10,674 nucleotides of DNA from SCUN01 sp964343975 (GCA_964343975.1 CAYFLU010000107.1:1-10674); one strand, 5' to 3'. Counted from the stretch's first letter, positions 1 to 7,837 are shown. The notes: generated by a model from the letters alone, not told the origin. Made by a program: numbers and translations.

Positions 1-2037
1 ATGCAAACCGTCCAGCCCGCCCGTCTGAAAGCCGGTGTCTCGCTCAACGACATTCCCGCGCCGCAGGAGCAGGCGGCGGGGTCGACCGCGCTCATTCGCG
101 GGCGCGCGTTGGTGTTCTGGGATCCGAAGGTGGCGGGGAAGAAGCTCGACGCCATCGATACCGACCAGATCACGCCGGCCGCCGATTGCGTGTCGGAGAG
201 CCTCGACACCCTCGACGAGAAGTGGAAGGCCGGGTCGTTCCGCTACCTGATGCCTGACTTCCGCAAGCGCGTGCACGGCGGACAAACGTTCGTCATCGCC
301 GGTGATCGCTTTGCGATCGGCTCGTCGCGCGAGATGAGCCCCGCCGGTCTCAAGGGCGTCGCCGAAGAAGTCGGCCTCGAGATGGTCATCATCTGCGGCA
401 ACAACATGGGCGACATCTTCCGTCGCAACTCCTTCAACCTCGGCCTGCATGTCGTGCAATGCGCCGAGGCGGTCGCGGACGCGCAGGACAACGACGAGTT
501 CACGTTCGACCCGGTGTCGCGCGCGATCGTCAACGTGACGCAGAACAAGCCCTACACGCCCGTGCCGCTGTCCGCGAAAGAAGAAGAAATCCGCCGCGGT
601 GGCGGCATCTTCGCCGTGGGCCGTCGCGAGTTCCGCGCCTCCGTGGAAACCGCACCCGTGCTCGATTGGCCCGATGCCGAACTGGCCAAGACGATGAGCA
701 CGACGGAACAGATTCTGTGGGCGCACCGCGTCGACAAGAACATGTCGCGCGCCGACTTCAAACCGGGCGCGACGATCCGCGCCTACGCAGACCTGCTCCC
801 CGCGTCCGACGGTACCGCGCCGTTCTCGATCCACACGTTCAACCAGATCACCGGCGGCAAGACAATCTACCCGCGCCAGGCCGCCGTGGCCAACGACCAC
901 TTCGTATTCACCGGCAAGGACGAAGACGACAAGCAGACATCGATTGGTCGCGAGTTCGCGAAGATGCAGTCAATGGCGAAGCCGTACTACGCCGATCCCG
1001 GCGACGGCATCTTCCACTTCTACTTCCCCGAACAGGGATTGGTCCTGCCGGGCCAGTTCATTCCGGGCGCAGACTCACACAGCCGCGCCTACGGCGCCTA
1101 CGGCGCGATCGGCATCGGCGTGGGCTCGACGACGCTGGGGTTTGGTTGGTCGACCGGCTACATCTACGTGACGCTCGCGAAGCAGCGCCGCGTGACGTTC
1201 ACTGGCAAGCTCCCCGCCTGGGTCGGCGGCAAGGACATCGTCCTCGAACTCCTGCGCCGCTGGGGCGCGAAGCAGAGCCAGACGATGTCGGTGGAGTTCA
1301 TCGACCGCGACAAGCAGTTGCCGATGGTCTACCGCAACACGATCGCGAACATGATGGCGGAAGCCGAGAGCTTCAACGGCATCTTCGCGCAGGACGAGAT
1401 CACCACCGAGTGGTACCGCGCGAAGGGCATGGCGAACCTGCCGTATCCGGTACTGCAGCCGGGCGCGAACGCGGTATACGAGATCGATGAAGTGTTCGAC
1501 CTCGGCGACGTGGCGCCGATGATCGCGAAGCCGTTCAGCCCGGGCAACGCGTTCCCGGCCGAAGAAGTCGCGAAGGAGAAGATCACCTTCAACCGCGCGA
1601 TGATCGGCTCGTGCACGAACGGCAGCTACGGCGACCTGCTGCAGGCCGCGCTCGTGATCAAAGCCGCGCGCGCGAAGGGCATCGACAAGGCCGCCACCGA
1701 ATTCCGTGTGTTCCCCGGCAGCGGAGGCGTGAGCGTGCAGATCCAGCGCCCCGAAGCGCGCCTCGGCGGTGAATCCATCGCCGACGTCCTCCAGAGCGCC
1801 GGCGCCGTCATCCGCCAGAGCTGGTGCGGCCCGTGCTTCGGTCAGGGCCAGGACGCGCTCGACCCCGGTCAGCGCGCGATCACCACGTTCAACCGCAACT
1901 GGACCAACCGCATGGGCTTCGGCGGCGAAGGCTACCTCGCCAGCCCGGCGGTCGTCGCCGCGTCGGCGCTCGTCGGCTACATGGCGCCGCCGTCAGAACT
2001 TGGTCTGAGCTGGGACGCGGACAAGTTCGGCGTCTAA
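1..2037 (+). CDS. Aconitase-family hydratase, swivel domain first (aconitate hydratase-like)
   Basis: A 678-residue [4Fe-4S] hydro-lyase of the aconitase/isopropylmalate isomerase superfamily, most likely cytoplasmic and interconverting citrate and isocitrate or a related hydroxy-acid. The N-terminal part (about 40-215) is a swivel (LeuD-like) domain with GSSRE at 107-111, matching the Ser-Ser-Arg substrate-binding motif of aconitases. The catalytic part (about 270-665) has a DH pair at 299-300, GADSHS at 356-361 and cluster-ligand cysteines Cys538 (GSCTNG), Cys609 and Cys612 (WCGPC). It ends with the typical NRNWT and YLASP motifs. Swivel-before-catalytic is the order of AcnB, but AcnB's N-terminal HEAT-like domain is absent; AcnA has the reverse order. 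The ATG is the first base of the window, so no ribosome binding site can be seen, though the sequence reads like a genuine N-terminus. The exact substrate (citrate, homocitrate, isopropylmalate or methylcitrate derivative) is not determined by what I see. Confidence 0.9.
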   Translation: MQTVQPARLKAGVSLNDIPAPQEQAAGSTALIRGRALVFWDPKVAGKKLDAIDTDQITPAADCVSESLDTLDEKWKAGSFRYLMPDFRKRVHGGQTFVIAGDRFAIGSSREMSPAGLKGVAEEVGLEMVIICGNNMGDIFRRNSFNLGLHVVQCAEAVADAQDNDEFTFDPVSRAIVNVTQNKPYTPVPLSAKEEEIRRGGGIFAVGRREFRASVETAPVLDWPDAELAKTMSTTEQILWAHRVDKNMSRADFKPGATIRAYADLLPASDGTAPFSIHTFNQITGGKTIYPRQAAVANDHFVFTGKDEDDKQTSIGREFAKMQSMAKPYYADPGDGIFHFYFPEQGLVLPGQFIPGADSHSRAYGAYGAIGIGVGSTTLGFGWSTGYIYVTLAKQRRVTFTGKLPAWVGGKDIVLELLRRWGAKQSQTMSVEFIDRDKQLPMVYRNTIANMMAEAESFNGIFAQDEITTEWYRAKGMANLPYPVLQPGANAVYEIDEVFDLGDVAPMIAKPFSPGNAFPAEEVAKEKITFNRAMIGSCTNGSYGDLLQAALVIKAARAKGIDKAATEFRVFPGSGGVSVQIQRPEARLGGESIADVLQSAGAVIRQSWCGPCFGQGQDALDPGQRAITTFNRNWTNRMGFGGEGYLASPAVVAASALVGYMAPPSELGLSWDADKFGV

Positions 2038-2043
2038 CAGGAG

Positions 2044-2134
2044 AAAAGCAACACGGAGACACGGAGACACGGAGAAAAGGGTTTTCAAAAACCTTGGGGT
2101 TTCCTCCGTGCCTCTGTGTCTCCGTGTCGCTTTT
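2044..2134. repeat. 91-bp inverted-repeat element with 8-bp subrepeats between convergent genes
   Basis: The left arm (2044-2074) and right arm (2104-2134) are 31 bases each and complementary at 28 of 31 positions. Each arm is AAAAGC, one variable base, then three tandem 8-mers: ACACGGAG three times on the left (2051-2074), and the reverse complements CTCCGTGC, CTCTGTGT, CTCCGTGT on the right (2104-2127). The 29-bp centre holds a smaller stem-loop around 2078-2095. It lies 6 bp after the aconitase stop, and the methyltransferase stop codon shares two bases with the right arm. Transcribed from either side it would form a long hairpin, so it may end transcription of both convergent genes. From memory, similar ACACGGAG-type repeats are scattered in many environmental bacterial genomes, which suggests a non-coding dispersed element. 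Confidence 0.85.
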
Positions 2135-3479
2135 ACTGGTTGCGCTGGGCGACCCACACCGTGTGTCCGCCACACTCGGGATCTTCCACGGTGTGCGTGA
2201 TCAACTGGAAGCCGTTCGTGCCCAGCAGTGACCGGTATTCATCCGCGTCCAGACTCGCGTGAAAGAGTGCGTCGCCGAAGAGGTCGCCGACCGCTTCGCC
2301 GGCCACCGGGCCGCTCGTGAACACGAGCCGTGCGCCGGGCGCGGCGTGACGCGCGAAGATCTCGAACATGCCGCGCTGATCGTCCATCGGCAGGTGAAAG
2401 AAACTGTCCCACGCCACTAAGACATCGAAGCGCTCGCCGAGCGCGAGCGTGCGCATGTCTGCGCGGAGCCAGCGCGCCCGCGGAAAACGTGCGCGCGCGA
2501 GGGCCAGCAACGCGTCCACCGCATCCACGCCCGTGACGTCGTCGCCCCGCGCGATGAAGAAGCCCGCGATGGGATCGCCCGCGCCACAGCCGATGTCGAG
2601 CACGCGCGCCGGCGCCGGTGCGTGCGCCGCGGCGAGTTCCAGATATGGCCGTTCCATCAACGAACGCCCGCGCGCCGCGTCGAACGTCTGGCCATGCCGC
2701 GTGTAGAAGGTGATGACGTCGGCCGCGGGCGTGAGCGAGACCGCAAACGCGGAGTCGATCGCGTCCAATGATCGCTCGAACGCGTCTTCGGAGCCGCGTT
2801 GCAACTCGTCCCCGGTCGTGTCGTTGAACCAGTCCACGAGTTCGTTGGCGGGATTGCCGGCCCGCTGATCTTTCGGTGCCGGCGTGGCCGCCATCACAGG
2901 CGCCGGCGTTACGGCCCGTGCGGGTGGCGGCGCCGGCGGCGGAGCTATCATCGCCGGCCGCGGGCCTCTGACCGGCAAGACCGAGAGCGGCGGCAGATCC
3001 GGCACGGATGTGAGATCGACGGGAGCCGCGGACGCGATCGTGATTGGCGCCGGCTCATCGGCCAGCGATGTGGTGGTGTCTGGGCCGAGAACCTGAAAGT
3101 TCTCGAACATCACCACACGATCGTCCTCATCGTCGTCCACCTGACGCCGCGTCTTAGGCGCGGGGGCGGGGGGCGCCGTGGCGGCCGTCGACGTCGATGC
3201 TGACGTTGTGGTCACGGCGCGGAGTGCGCCGGTGGCGACACGAGCGAGACCAGTCATGATGCGCGATGACGTCGCACTCGTGACGGCGGGTGCCGGTGCG
3301 GCGTTCCGTGGCGCGGGCTCGGGTTCCAGATGGATGCCGGGAAGCTCCGGCTCTTCTGTGAGCAGGACGATCGGCTTCGCGCGTGGTCGCGGTGGTGCCT
3401 CGCGCAACGGGACACTCGATGGCGCGGAAATGCCGCGTCGAGCAGTACGGCCCCGGCCTGCCGGCGGTCTGGTGAACAT
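2133..3479 (-). CDS. SAM-dependent class I methyltransferase with long Pro/Ala-rich N-terminus
   Basis: The C-terminal ~194 residues (about 255-448) form a Rossmann methyltransferase. Motif I is VLDIGCGAG (293-301), followed by an acidic residue ending strand 2 (Asp319 in TGVD), ADM at 340-342 and FDVLVAWDSFFHL at 351-363. The substrate is unknown; the short domain fits the Methyltransf_11/25-type small-molecule enzymes. Residues 1 to about 210 are low in complexity: runs of Pro and Ala, an acidic patch (DDDEDD) and few hydrophobic clusters, so probably disordered. Residues about 212-254 look more structured (NELVDWFND). GC-rich third positions continue through the linker, arguing that it is translated. 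I chose ATG 3479 because it leaves 54 bp to the divergent gene; the frame is open further upstream but would enter that gene. A weak GCGGGA precedes it, and downstream in-frame ATGs (for example near 3257 and 3109) are alternatives. The methyltransferase call is firm, the start is not. Confidence 0.75.
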   Translation of the reverse strand: MFTRPPAGRGRTARRGISAPSSVPLREAPPRPRAKPIVLLTEEPELPGIHLEPEPAPRNAAPAPAVTSATSSRIMTGLARVATGALRAVTTTSASTSTAATAPPAPAPKTRRQVDDDEDDRVVMFENFQVLGPDTTTSLADEPAPITIASAAPVDLTSVPDLPPLSVLPVRGPRPAMIAPPPAPPPARAVTPAPVMAATPAPKDQRAGNPANELVDWFNDTTGDELQRGSEDAFERSLDAIDSAFAVSLTPAADVITFYTRHGQTFDAARGRSLMERPYLELAAAHAPAPARVLDIGCGAGDPIAGFFIARGDDVTGVDAVDALLALARARFPRARWLRADMRTLALGERFDVLVAWDSFFHLPMDDQRGMFEIFARHAAPGARLVFTSGPVAGEAVGDLFGDALFHASLDADEYRSLLGTNGFQLITHTVEDPECGGHTVWVAQRNQ

Positions 3480-3521
3480 GTCCCGCAGATATGGTACCGC
3501 AGCTGGCTTGCCTAACTCGGC

Positions 3522-3527
3522 TAGGAT
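3522..3527 (+). promoter_or_regulatory. Candidate -10 box 6 bp before a GTG start
   Basis: TAGGAT fits the TAnnnT pattern and lies exactly 6 bases before the GTG at 3534, the spacing expected if the transcript starts at or next to the start codon. The AGGA inside it could instead serve as a Shine-Dalgarno at a 7-base spacing. No convincing -35 box is found 16-18 bases upstream. Confidence 0.35.
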
Positions 3528-3533
3528 CGTCCT

Positions 3534-5706
3534 GTGCGCATCCTTCGCATCATGACATTCGCGATACTCCTCGGTTGTGTGCTCACCGCCCAGCCCGTCG
3601 CGGTGCAGGCGACCCGGCTCATCCCCGGCATGGTCATCGACCACTCCATGACCGTCACGCCGGGCACCTATCGACTACCGAGCGCGTCGCTCGACGCACC
3701 TGCGGTGGTGATCCGCGGCAACAACATCACGCTCGACCTCACGGGCGTCACGATCGAAGGCGGTGAGCCGTACGCGGATCCGGATCGCTACGCCGGGCTC
3801 GGCCTGCTCGTCGACGGCGGCGCCAACGTCACGATCAAGGGCGGCGCGGTGCGTGGCTACAAAGTCGCCGTGCGCGGTCAGAAGAACACGGCGCTCCACG
3901 TCACGGGCATCGATGTGAGCTACAACTGGAAGCCGCGTCTCTGGAGCGTGATCGAACACGAGAGCCTGCTCGACTGGATGTCGTACCACCAGAACGAGAA
4001 GGATGAGTGGCTGCGCTACGGCGCGGGGATTTACCTCACCGATTGCGAGCGTTGCGAAGTGGACAACAGCCGCGGCGTGCAGGGCAGCAACGGGCTGATG
4101 CTCACGCGCGTGAACCACACGAAGGTCTGGAACAACACGTTCTCGTGGAACTCGGCGCTCGGGCTCGGGATGTATCGCGCGAGCGACAACACGGTGATGC
4201 ACAACCGCTTCGACTGGGACGTGCGCGGCTACAGTCAGGGCTTCTACTACCGCGGTCAGGATTCCTCGGCGATCCTCATCTACGAGCAGTCGCACCGCAA
4301 CACGTTCGCCTACAACTCGGCGACGCACGGCGGCGACGGCATCTTCCTCTGGGCCGGGCAGAGCACGATGGACACGGGTCAGGGCGGCGCGAACGACAAC
4401 GTGTTCTACGGCAACGATTTCAGCCACGCGGTGGCCAACGGCATCGAAGCGACCTTCAGCCGCAACCAGTTCGTGAACAATCTCGTCGACGACTGCTGGC
4501 ACAGCGTGTGGGGCGGCTACAGCTTCGACAGCCTCTTTCAAGGCAACTCGTTCGTCGGTTCCACCGACGGCATCGCGATCGAGCACGGCCAGGGCAACGC
4601 GATCTACGGCAACACGTTCAGCAAGAACGACACGGCCATCCGGCTGTGGGCGAACGCCACGCAGGATCCGTCGTGGGGCTACGCGAAGGCGCGCGACACG
4701 CGGAGCCGCGACTACACGATCTACGGCAATACGTTCGATGGCAACAAACTCGACATCAGCACGCTGCGCACGAACGGCGTCGACATGAACAACGACACGG
4801 GCGTGCCGGCGTACCGCGCCGTCGAACCCTTGCCCGGCGGCGCATCCGCCCTGCTCGCCAAAGACGCCCGCCGCGGCCGGCCCACCATCATCGTCGACGA
4901 ATGGGGCCCGTACGACTACAAGGCGCCGAAGGTCTGGCCCGCCTCCGCGGAGGCTTCCGCCGCGACCTCCGCGACGGCGGGCAAGCCCGCCACGACTGGC
5001 TCGACCTCCGCTACGGCGGGCAAGCTCGCCAAGCCTGGGGACCGGCCGCTCAAATTGCGCGTCCTTGGTCCTGAGGGGACGTGGACGGTGAAGTCCGTCC
5101 GCGGCGGCACGACGGTCGAGAAGTCGGGCGTGATTCCGGCGTGGTCGCCGACGACGCCGGTGGGCGAACTGACGGTGAACCCTGCGGGTGGGAACACCGA
5201 CCTCGAGGTGGTGCTCGAATACGTGGGCGTCGAGGTGGTCGATGCCCGCGGGCGGCGGACGCCGGCGGGGCAGCCGTACACCTTTATATACAGGCAGCTC
5301 GACCCCGACCTGCACTGGCAGGTGAAGGCGTGGACGTATGACGACGCGAGCGATCCGGTGAAGGCGCCGGCGGCGTTTGGGGCGAAGCTGAAGGGCGCGC
5401 CGTTCAAGACGCTCACGCCGCGCCGGCTCGACTGGACGAGCGGCGGCGTGATGATCGACGGCCTGCCGCGCGACAAATATGCGCTGATCGCGGACGGCAC
5501 GGTGACGCTCCCGGCCGGGAAGTACACGATGGACGTGATCAGCGACGACGGCATCAAGGTGTGGATCGACGGCACGCTCGTGATCGACCGCTGGTCGGTG
5601 CATGAGTCGGAGCTCGACCATGCGGCGCTGGCCGGCGGCACGCATAAGATCAAGGTGCAGTATTTCGAATCAACCGGCTGGTCCGAGTTGGCTGTGAGGT
5701 TCCGAC

Positions 5707-5714
<8 letters not shown>
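3534..5714 (+). CDS. Secreted right-handed beta-helix protein with C-terminal PA14 domain
   Basis: The 726-residue product starts with a signal peptide (hydrophobic FAILLGCVLTA, likely cleaved near residues 20-27). A right-handed parallel beta-helix follows from about 55 to 415, of the pectate-lyase-like/NosD (CASH) type. It is recognised by repeated short Asn-rich turns such as YNSATHGGDGIFLW, IYGNTFSKND and IYGNTFDGN. An Ala/Thr/Gly/Pro linker (470-502) with a 13-residue duplication leads to a beta-rich, Ig-like stretch (about 503-605). A PA14 domain ends the protein (about 608-725), with SDDG at 670-673 and a VWIDG motif. The two folds suggest an extracellular or periplasmic carbohydrate-binding or carbohydrate-processing protein. 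I cannot identify catalytic residues, so an enzyme activity is not claimed. GTG 3534 is preferred over the in-frame ATG 3552, which has no upstream signal. The stop overlaps the next gene by 8 bp. Confidence 0.85.
4941..5030 (+). repeat. Palindrome plus tandem 39-bp-period repeat in the interdomain linker
   Basis: A perfect 14-bp palindrome (GCCTCCGCGGAGGC, 4941-4954) is followed by two 29-bp copies at 4963-4991 and 5002-5030. They match at 27 of 29 bases and start 39 bp apart, so the unit stays in frame as 13 residues. The shared core is CTCCGCNACGGCGGGCAAGC. It encodes the low-complexity linker between the beta-helix and the C-terminal domains. A dispersed palindromic repeat tolerated inside a flexible linker is a reasonable reading, but simple linker expansion is also possible. 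Confidence 0.7.
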
Positions 5715-6426
<712 letters not shown>

Positions 6427-6433
6427 ATACCCA

Positions 6434-6462
6434 TTGACTAGCATTTGGTGTGTCGCTATACT
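6434..6462 (+). promoter_or_regulatory. Near-consensus sigma-70 promoter of the yceI-family gene
   Basis: TTGACT (6434-6439) and TATACT (6457-6462) are separated by exactly 17 bases, each one mismatch from the E. coli consensus. The predicted start of transcription is about 6468-6470. This is the best promoter in the window and shows that the yceI-family gene has its own transcript rather than relying on the upstream pair. Confidence 0.8.
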
Positions 6463-6464
6463 TT

Positions 6465-6486
6465 GGTAAGTCAAAGGAGACTTACC
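6465..6486. promoter_or_regulatory. Perfect 8-bp inverted repeat at the predicted +1: putative operator or RNA hairpin
   Basis: GGTAAGTC (6465-6472) and GACTTACC (6479-6486) are exact inverted copies separated by AAAGGA. The palindrome begins 3 bp after the -10 box and covers the predicted start of transcription, a classic place for a dimeric repressor to bind. Its centre also holds the Shine-Dalgarno (AAAGGAG, 6473-6479), so if the RNA starts early enough the ribosome site would lie in a hairpin loop. Both readings point to regulated expression; the sequence does not tell which. Confidence 0.65.
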
Positions 6487-6491
6487 CCGGT

Positions 6492-7157
6492 ATGAAGCGT
6501 TCGCTCTCGTTCGTTCTGGTGGCTGCGGCCGCCGTTGTGTTCACCTCCACCCTCTCGGCCCAGCAGTCGGCCAAGTCGCCGGCCAAGCCAGCCGCCCCGG
6601 CGGCGGCCCCGAAGGCCGCGGCGCCCGCGCCGGCTGGTCCCTGGACCATCGATGCGGCCCACAGCGCGGCGAACTTCGCCGTGAAGCACATGATGGTCTC
6701 GACCGTCCGCGGCGTGCTCGGTCCGGTGACCGGCTCGATCGAGTGGGACGGCAAGAACGTCGCCACCGTGAAGGCCGACGTCTCCATCGACGTGAAGAAG
6801 CTCTCGACGGGCGTCGACCAGCGCGACAACCACCTGCGCAGCGACGACTTCTTCAACGCCGACAAGTTCCCGGTGATCACGTTCAAGTCGAAGAAGGTCA
6901 TCCCGGGCGCGAAGGGCGCGTTCAAGCTCGTCGGCGACCTCACGATCCGCGACATCACCAAGGAAGTGACGCTCGACGTGGAAGCGCCGGCGCCGGTCGT
7001 GACGACGCAGGGCACGCAGCGCACGGCGACCACGGCCACGACGACGATCAACCGCCTCGACTACAACCTGAAGTGGAACCAGCTGATGGAAGCCGGCGGC
7101 GCCATCGTCGGCTCGGACGTGAAGATCACGGTCGATCTCGAAGTCACCAAAAAGTAG
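6492..7157 (+). CDS. YceI family periplasmic protein (polyisoprenoid-binding-like lipocalin fold)
   Basis: The 221-residue protein has a signal peptide (residues 1-23, cleavage likely at LSA-QQ) and an Ala/Pro/Lys-rich linker (about 26-50). A YceI domain follows from Trp51, beginning WTIDAAHS and including GVDQRDNHLRSDDFF, FPVITFKS, GDLTIRDITKEVTLDV and the closing INRLDYNLKWN...VGSDVKITVDLEV pattern. The family forms a lipocalin-like barrel that binds long isoprenoid or fatty-amide ligands in the periplasm; some members are induced by base or osmotic stress. The ATG at 6492 is chosen because it begins the signal peptide and follows AAGGAG (6474-6479), though with a long 12-base spacing. An upstream in-frame GTG at 6450 would place the promoter inside the gene. 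An Ala/Pro/Lys linker between signal and barrel is an addition to the minimal family form. Confidence 0.92.
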   Translation: MKRSLSFVLVAAAAVVFTSTLSAQQSAKSPAKPAAPAAAPKAAAPAPAGPWTIDAAHSAANFAVKHMMVSTVRGVLGPVTGSIEWDGKNVATVKADVSIDVKKLSTGVDQRDNHLRSDDFFNADKFPVITFKSKKVIPGAKGAFKLVGDLTIRDITKEVTLDVEAPAPVVTTQGTQRTATTATTTINRLDYNLKWNQLMEAGGAIVGSDVKITVDLEVTKK

Positions 7158-7192
7158 TCCCCGGCCATTCGGCCACGCACCACGGGCTGGGA

Positions 7193-7198
7193 TAAGCT
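7193..7198 (+). promoter_or_regulatory. Candidate -10 box 6 bp before the chaN-like start
   Basis: TAAGCT fits TAnnnT and is followed after exactly 6 bases by the ATG at 7205. No Shine-Dalgarno is present between the preceding stop and this ATG, which favours a leaderless transcript. No -35 box is recognisable. Confidence 0.4.
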
Positions 7199-7204
7199 CC
7201 TCAC

Positions 7205-7816
7205 ATGAGGCTTGTCCCGGCCCTTTTCGTTGCTGCTGCGCTGTCCGTCACCCTGCAGGCCCAGACCGATCCCCCACGTCGCGTGATCGACGGGCAAACC
7301 GGCGCCGTGAAGACCTGGGCCGCGATGATCGACGAGCTCGCGCTCGCCGACGTCGTGTTCGTCGGCGAGAACCACGACGATCCGAATACGCACAAGCTCG
7401 AACTCGCCATTCTCCAGGAGCTGGCGGCGAAAGGCCGGCCGGTCACGCTCGCCATGGAGATGTTCGAGCGCGACGTGCAGCCCGTGATGGACAAGTTCCG
7501 CGCCGGCGGNNNNNNNNNNNNNNNNNNNNNNNNNNNNNNNNNNNNNNNNNNNNNNNNNNNNNNNNNNNNNNNNNNNNNNNNNNNNNNNNNNNNNNNNNNN
7601 NNNNNNNNNCGTCCGCTCGTGGTGCACGTGAACGGCGCGTTCCACAGCGACTTCCACTTCGGCACCGTGTCGCGCGCGCAGCGCCGCCTGCCCGGCAAGC
7701 GCATCGCCGTGGTCACCGTGGCGCCGAGCGCCGACATCGAGAAGGAAGCACCGGACGCCGCCGAGCGCCGCCGCGGCGACTTCCTCGTCGACACGCCCGC
7801 ACCGCCGAAGAAGTAG
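7205..7816 (+). CDS. ChaN-like heme/iron-uptake family protein, interrupted by assembly gap
   Basis: An N-terminal signal peptide (residues 1-19, ending LQA) precedes a ChaN/TIKI-type domain. Visible hallmarks are FVGENHDDPNTH (Gly54-Glu55-Asn56-His57, His63) and LAMEMFERD (around 82-90) before the gap, and PLVVHVNGAFHSDFHFG after it. ChaN of Campylobacter is an iron-regulated surface lipoprotein that binds heme; related TIKI-superfamily domains include metal-dependent proteases, so the function here could be heme binding or hydrolysis. No lipobox cysteine is seen at the signal cleavage site. The 100-N run represents an unknown length. Family members are usually near 250-300 residues, whereas only about 169 are readable here, so the true missing segment is probably longer than 100 bases. 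That the frame is kept across the gap as drawn may be coincidence. Confidence 0.8.
   Translation: MRLVPALFVAAALSVTLQAQTDPPRRVIDGQTGAVKTWAAMIDELALADVVFVGENHDDPNTHKLELAILQELAAKGRPVTLAMEMFERDVQPVMDKFRAGXXXXXXXXXXXXXXXXXXXXXXXXXXXXXXXXXXRPLVVHVNGAFHSDFHFGTVSRAQRRLPGKRIAVVTVAPSADIEKEAPDAAERRRGDFLVDTPAPPKK
7510..7609. other. Assembly gap of exactly 100 N
   Basis: One hundred undetermined bases lie inside the chaN-like gene. A run of exactly 100 is the usual placeholder for a scaffold gap of unknown size, so distances across it should not be trusted. Confidence 0.97.
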
Positions 7817-7821
7817 CCACC

Positions 7822-7837
7822 AACCGGCGCGCCGGTT
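7822..7837. promoter_or_regulatory. Perfect 16-bp palindrome upstream of the CarboxypepD_reg gene
   Basis: AACCGGCGCGCCGGTT is an exact palindrome in the 39-bp gap between the chaN-like stop and the next start. Flanking CACC (7818-7821) and GGTG (7840-7843) add four more pairs with a 2-base bulge. It could be an operator overlapping the -35 region of the next gene, or the stem of a weak terminator for the chaN-like gene with only three Ts after it. Confidence 0.5.

Noticed and set aside
1081..1125. Tandem GCCTACGGC-type repeat (YGAYGAIGIG) in the aconitase gene
   Set aside because: It is part of the normal Gly/Ala-rich segment after the DSH motif in this family, not a mobile or regulatory repeat.
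459..1490. A 343-codon second plus-strand frame inside the aconitase gene
   Set aside because: It is an Arg-rich out-of-frame shadow; the aconitase frame carries all family motifs.
2038..2231. Small open frames on both strands through the inverted repeat (DTETRR-type peptides)
   Set aside because: Such peptides come from translating the ACACGGAG repeat and are not evidence of a gene.
3480..3644. Extension of the methyltransferase gene to an upstream start near 3644
   Set aside because: It would overlap the divergent beta-helix gene by about 110 bases, including its signal peptide, and the added residues look like antisense sequence.
3675..5645. A 656-codon open frame on the minus strand opposite the beta-helix/PA14 gene
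   Set aside because: Its translation is rich in Arg, Val, His and Ala with no recognisable domain, as expected for the antisense of GC-rich coding DNA. The plus strand encodes two clear domains.
6450..6491. GTG start at 6450 for the yceI-family gene
   Set aside because: It would put 14 residues before the signal peptide and place the -10 box and operator-like palindrome inside the coding region.
7161..7176. GGCC-ATTC-GGCC stem after the yceI-family gene as a terminator
   Set aside because: Only four to five pairs and no T-tract; too weak in GC-rich DNA.
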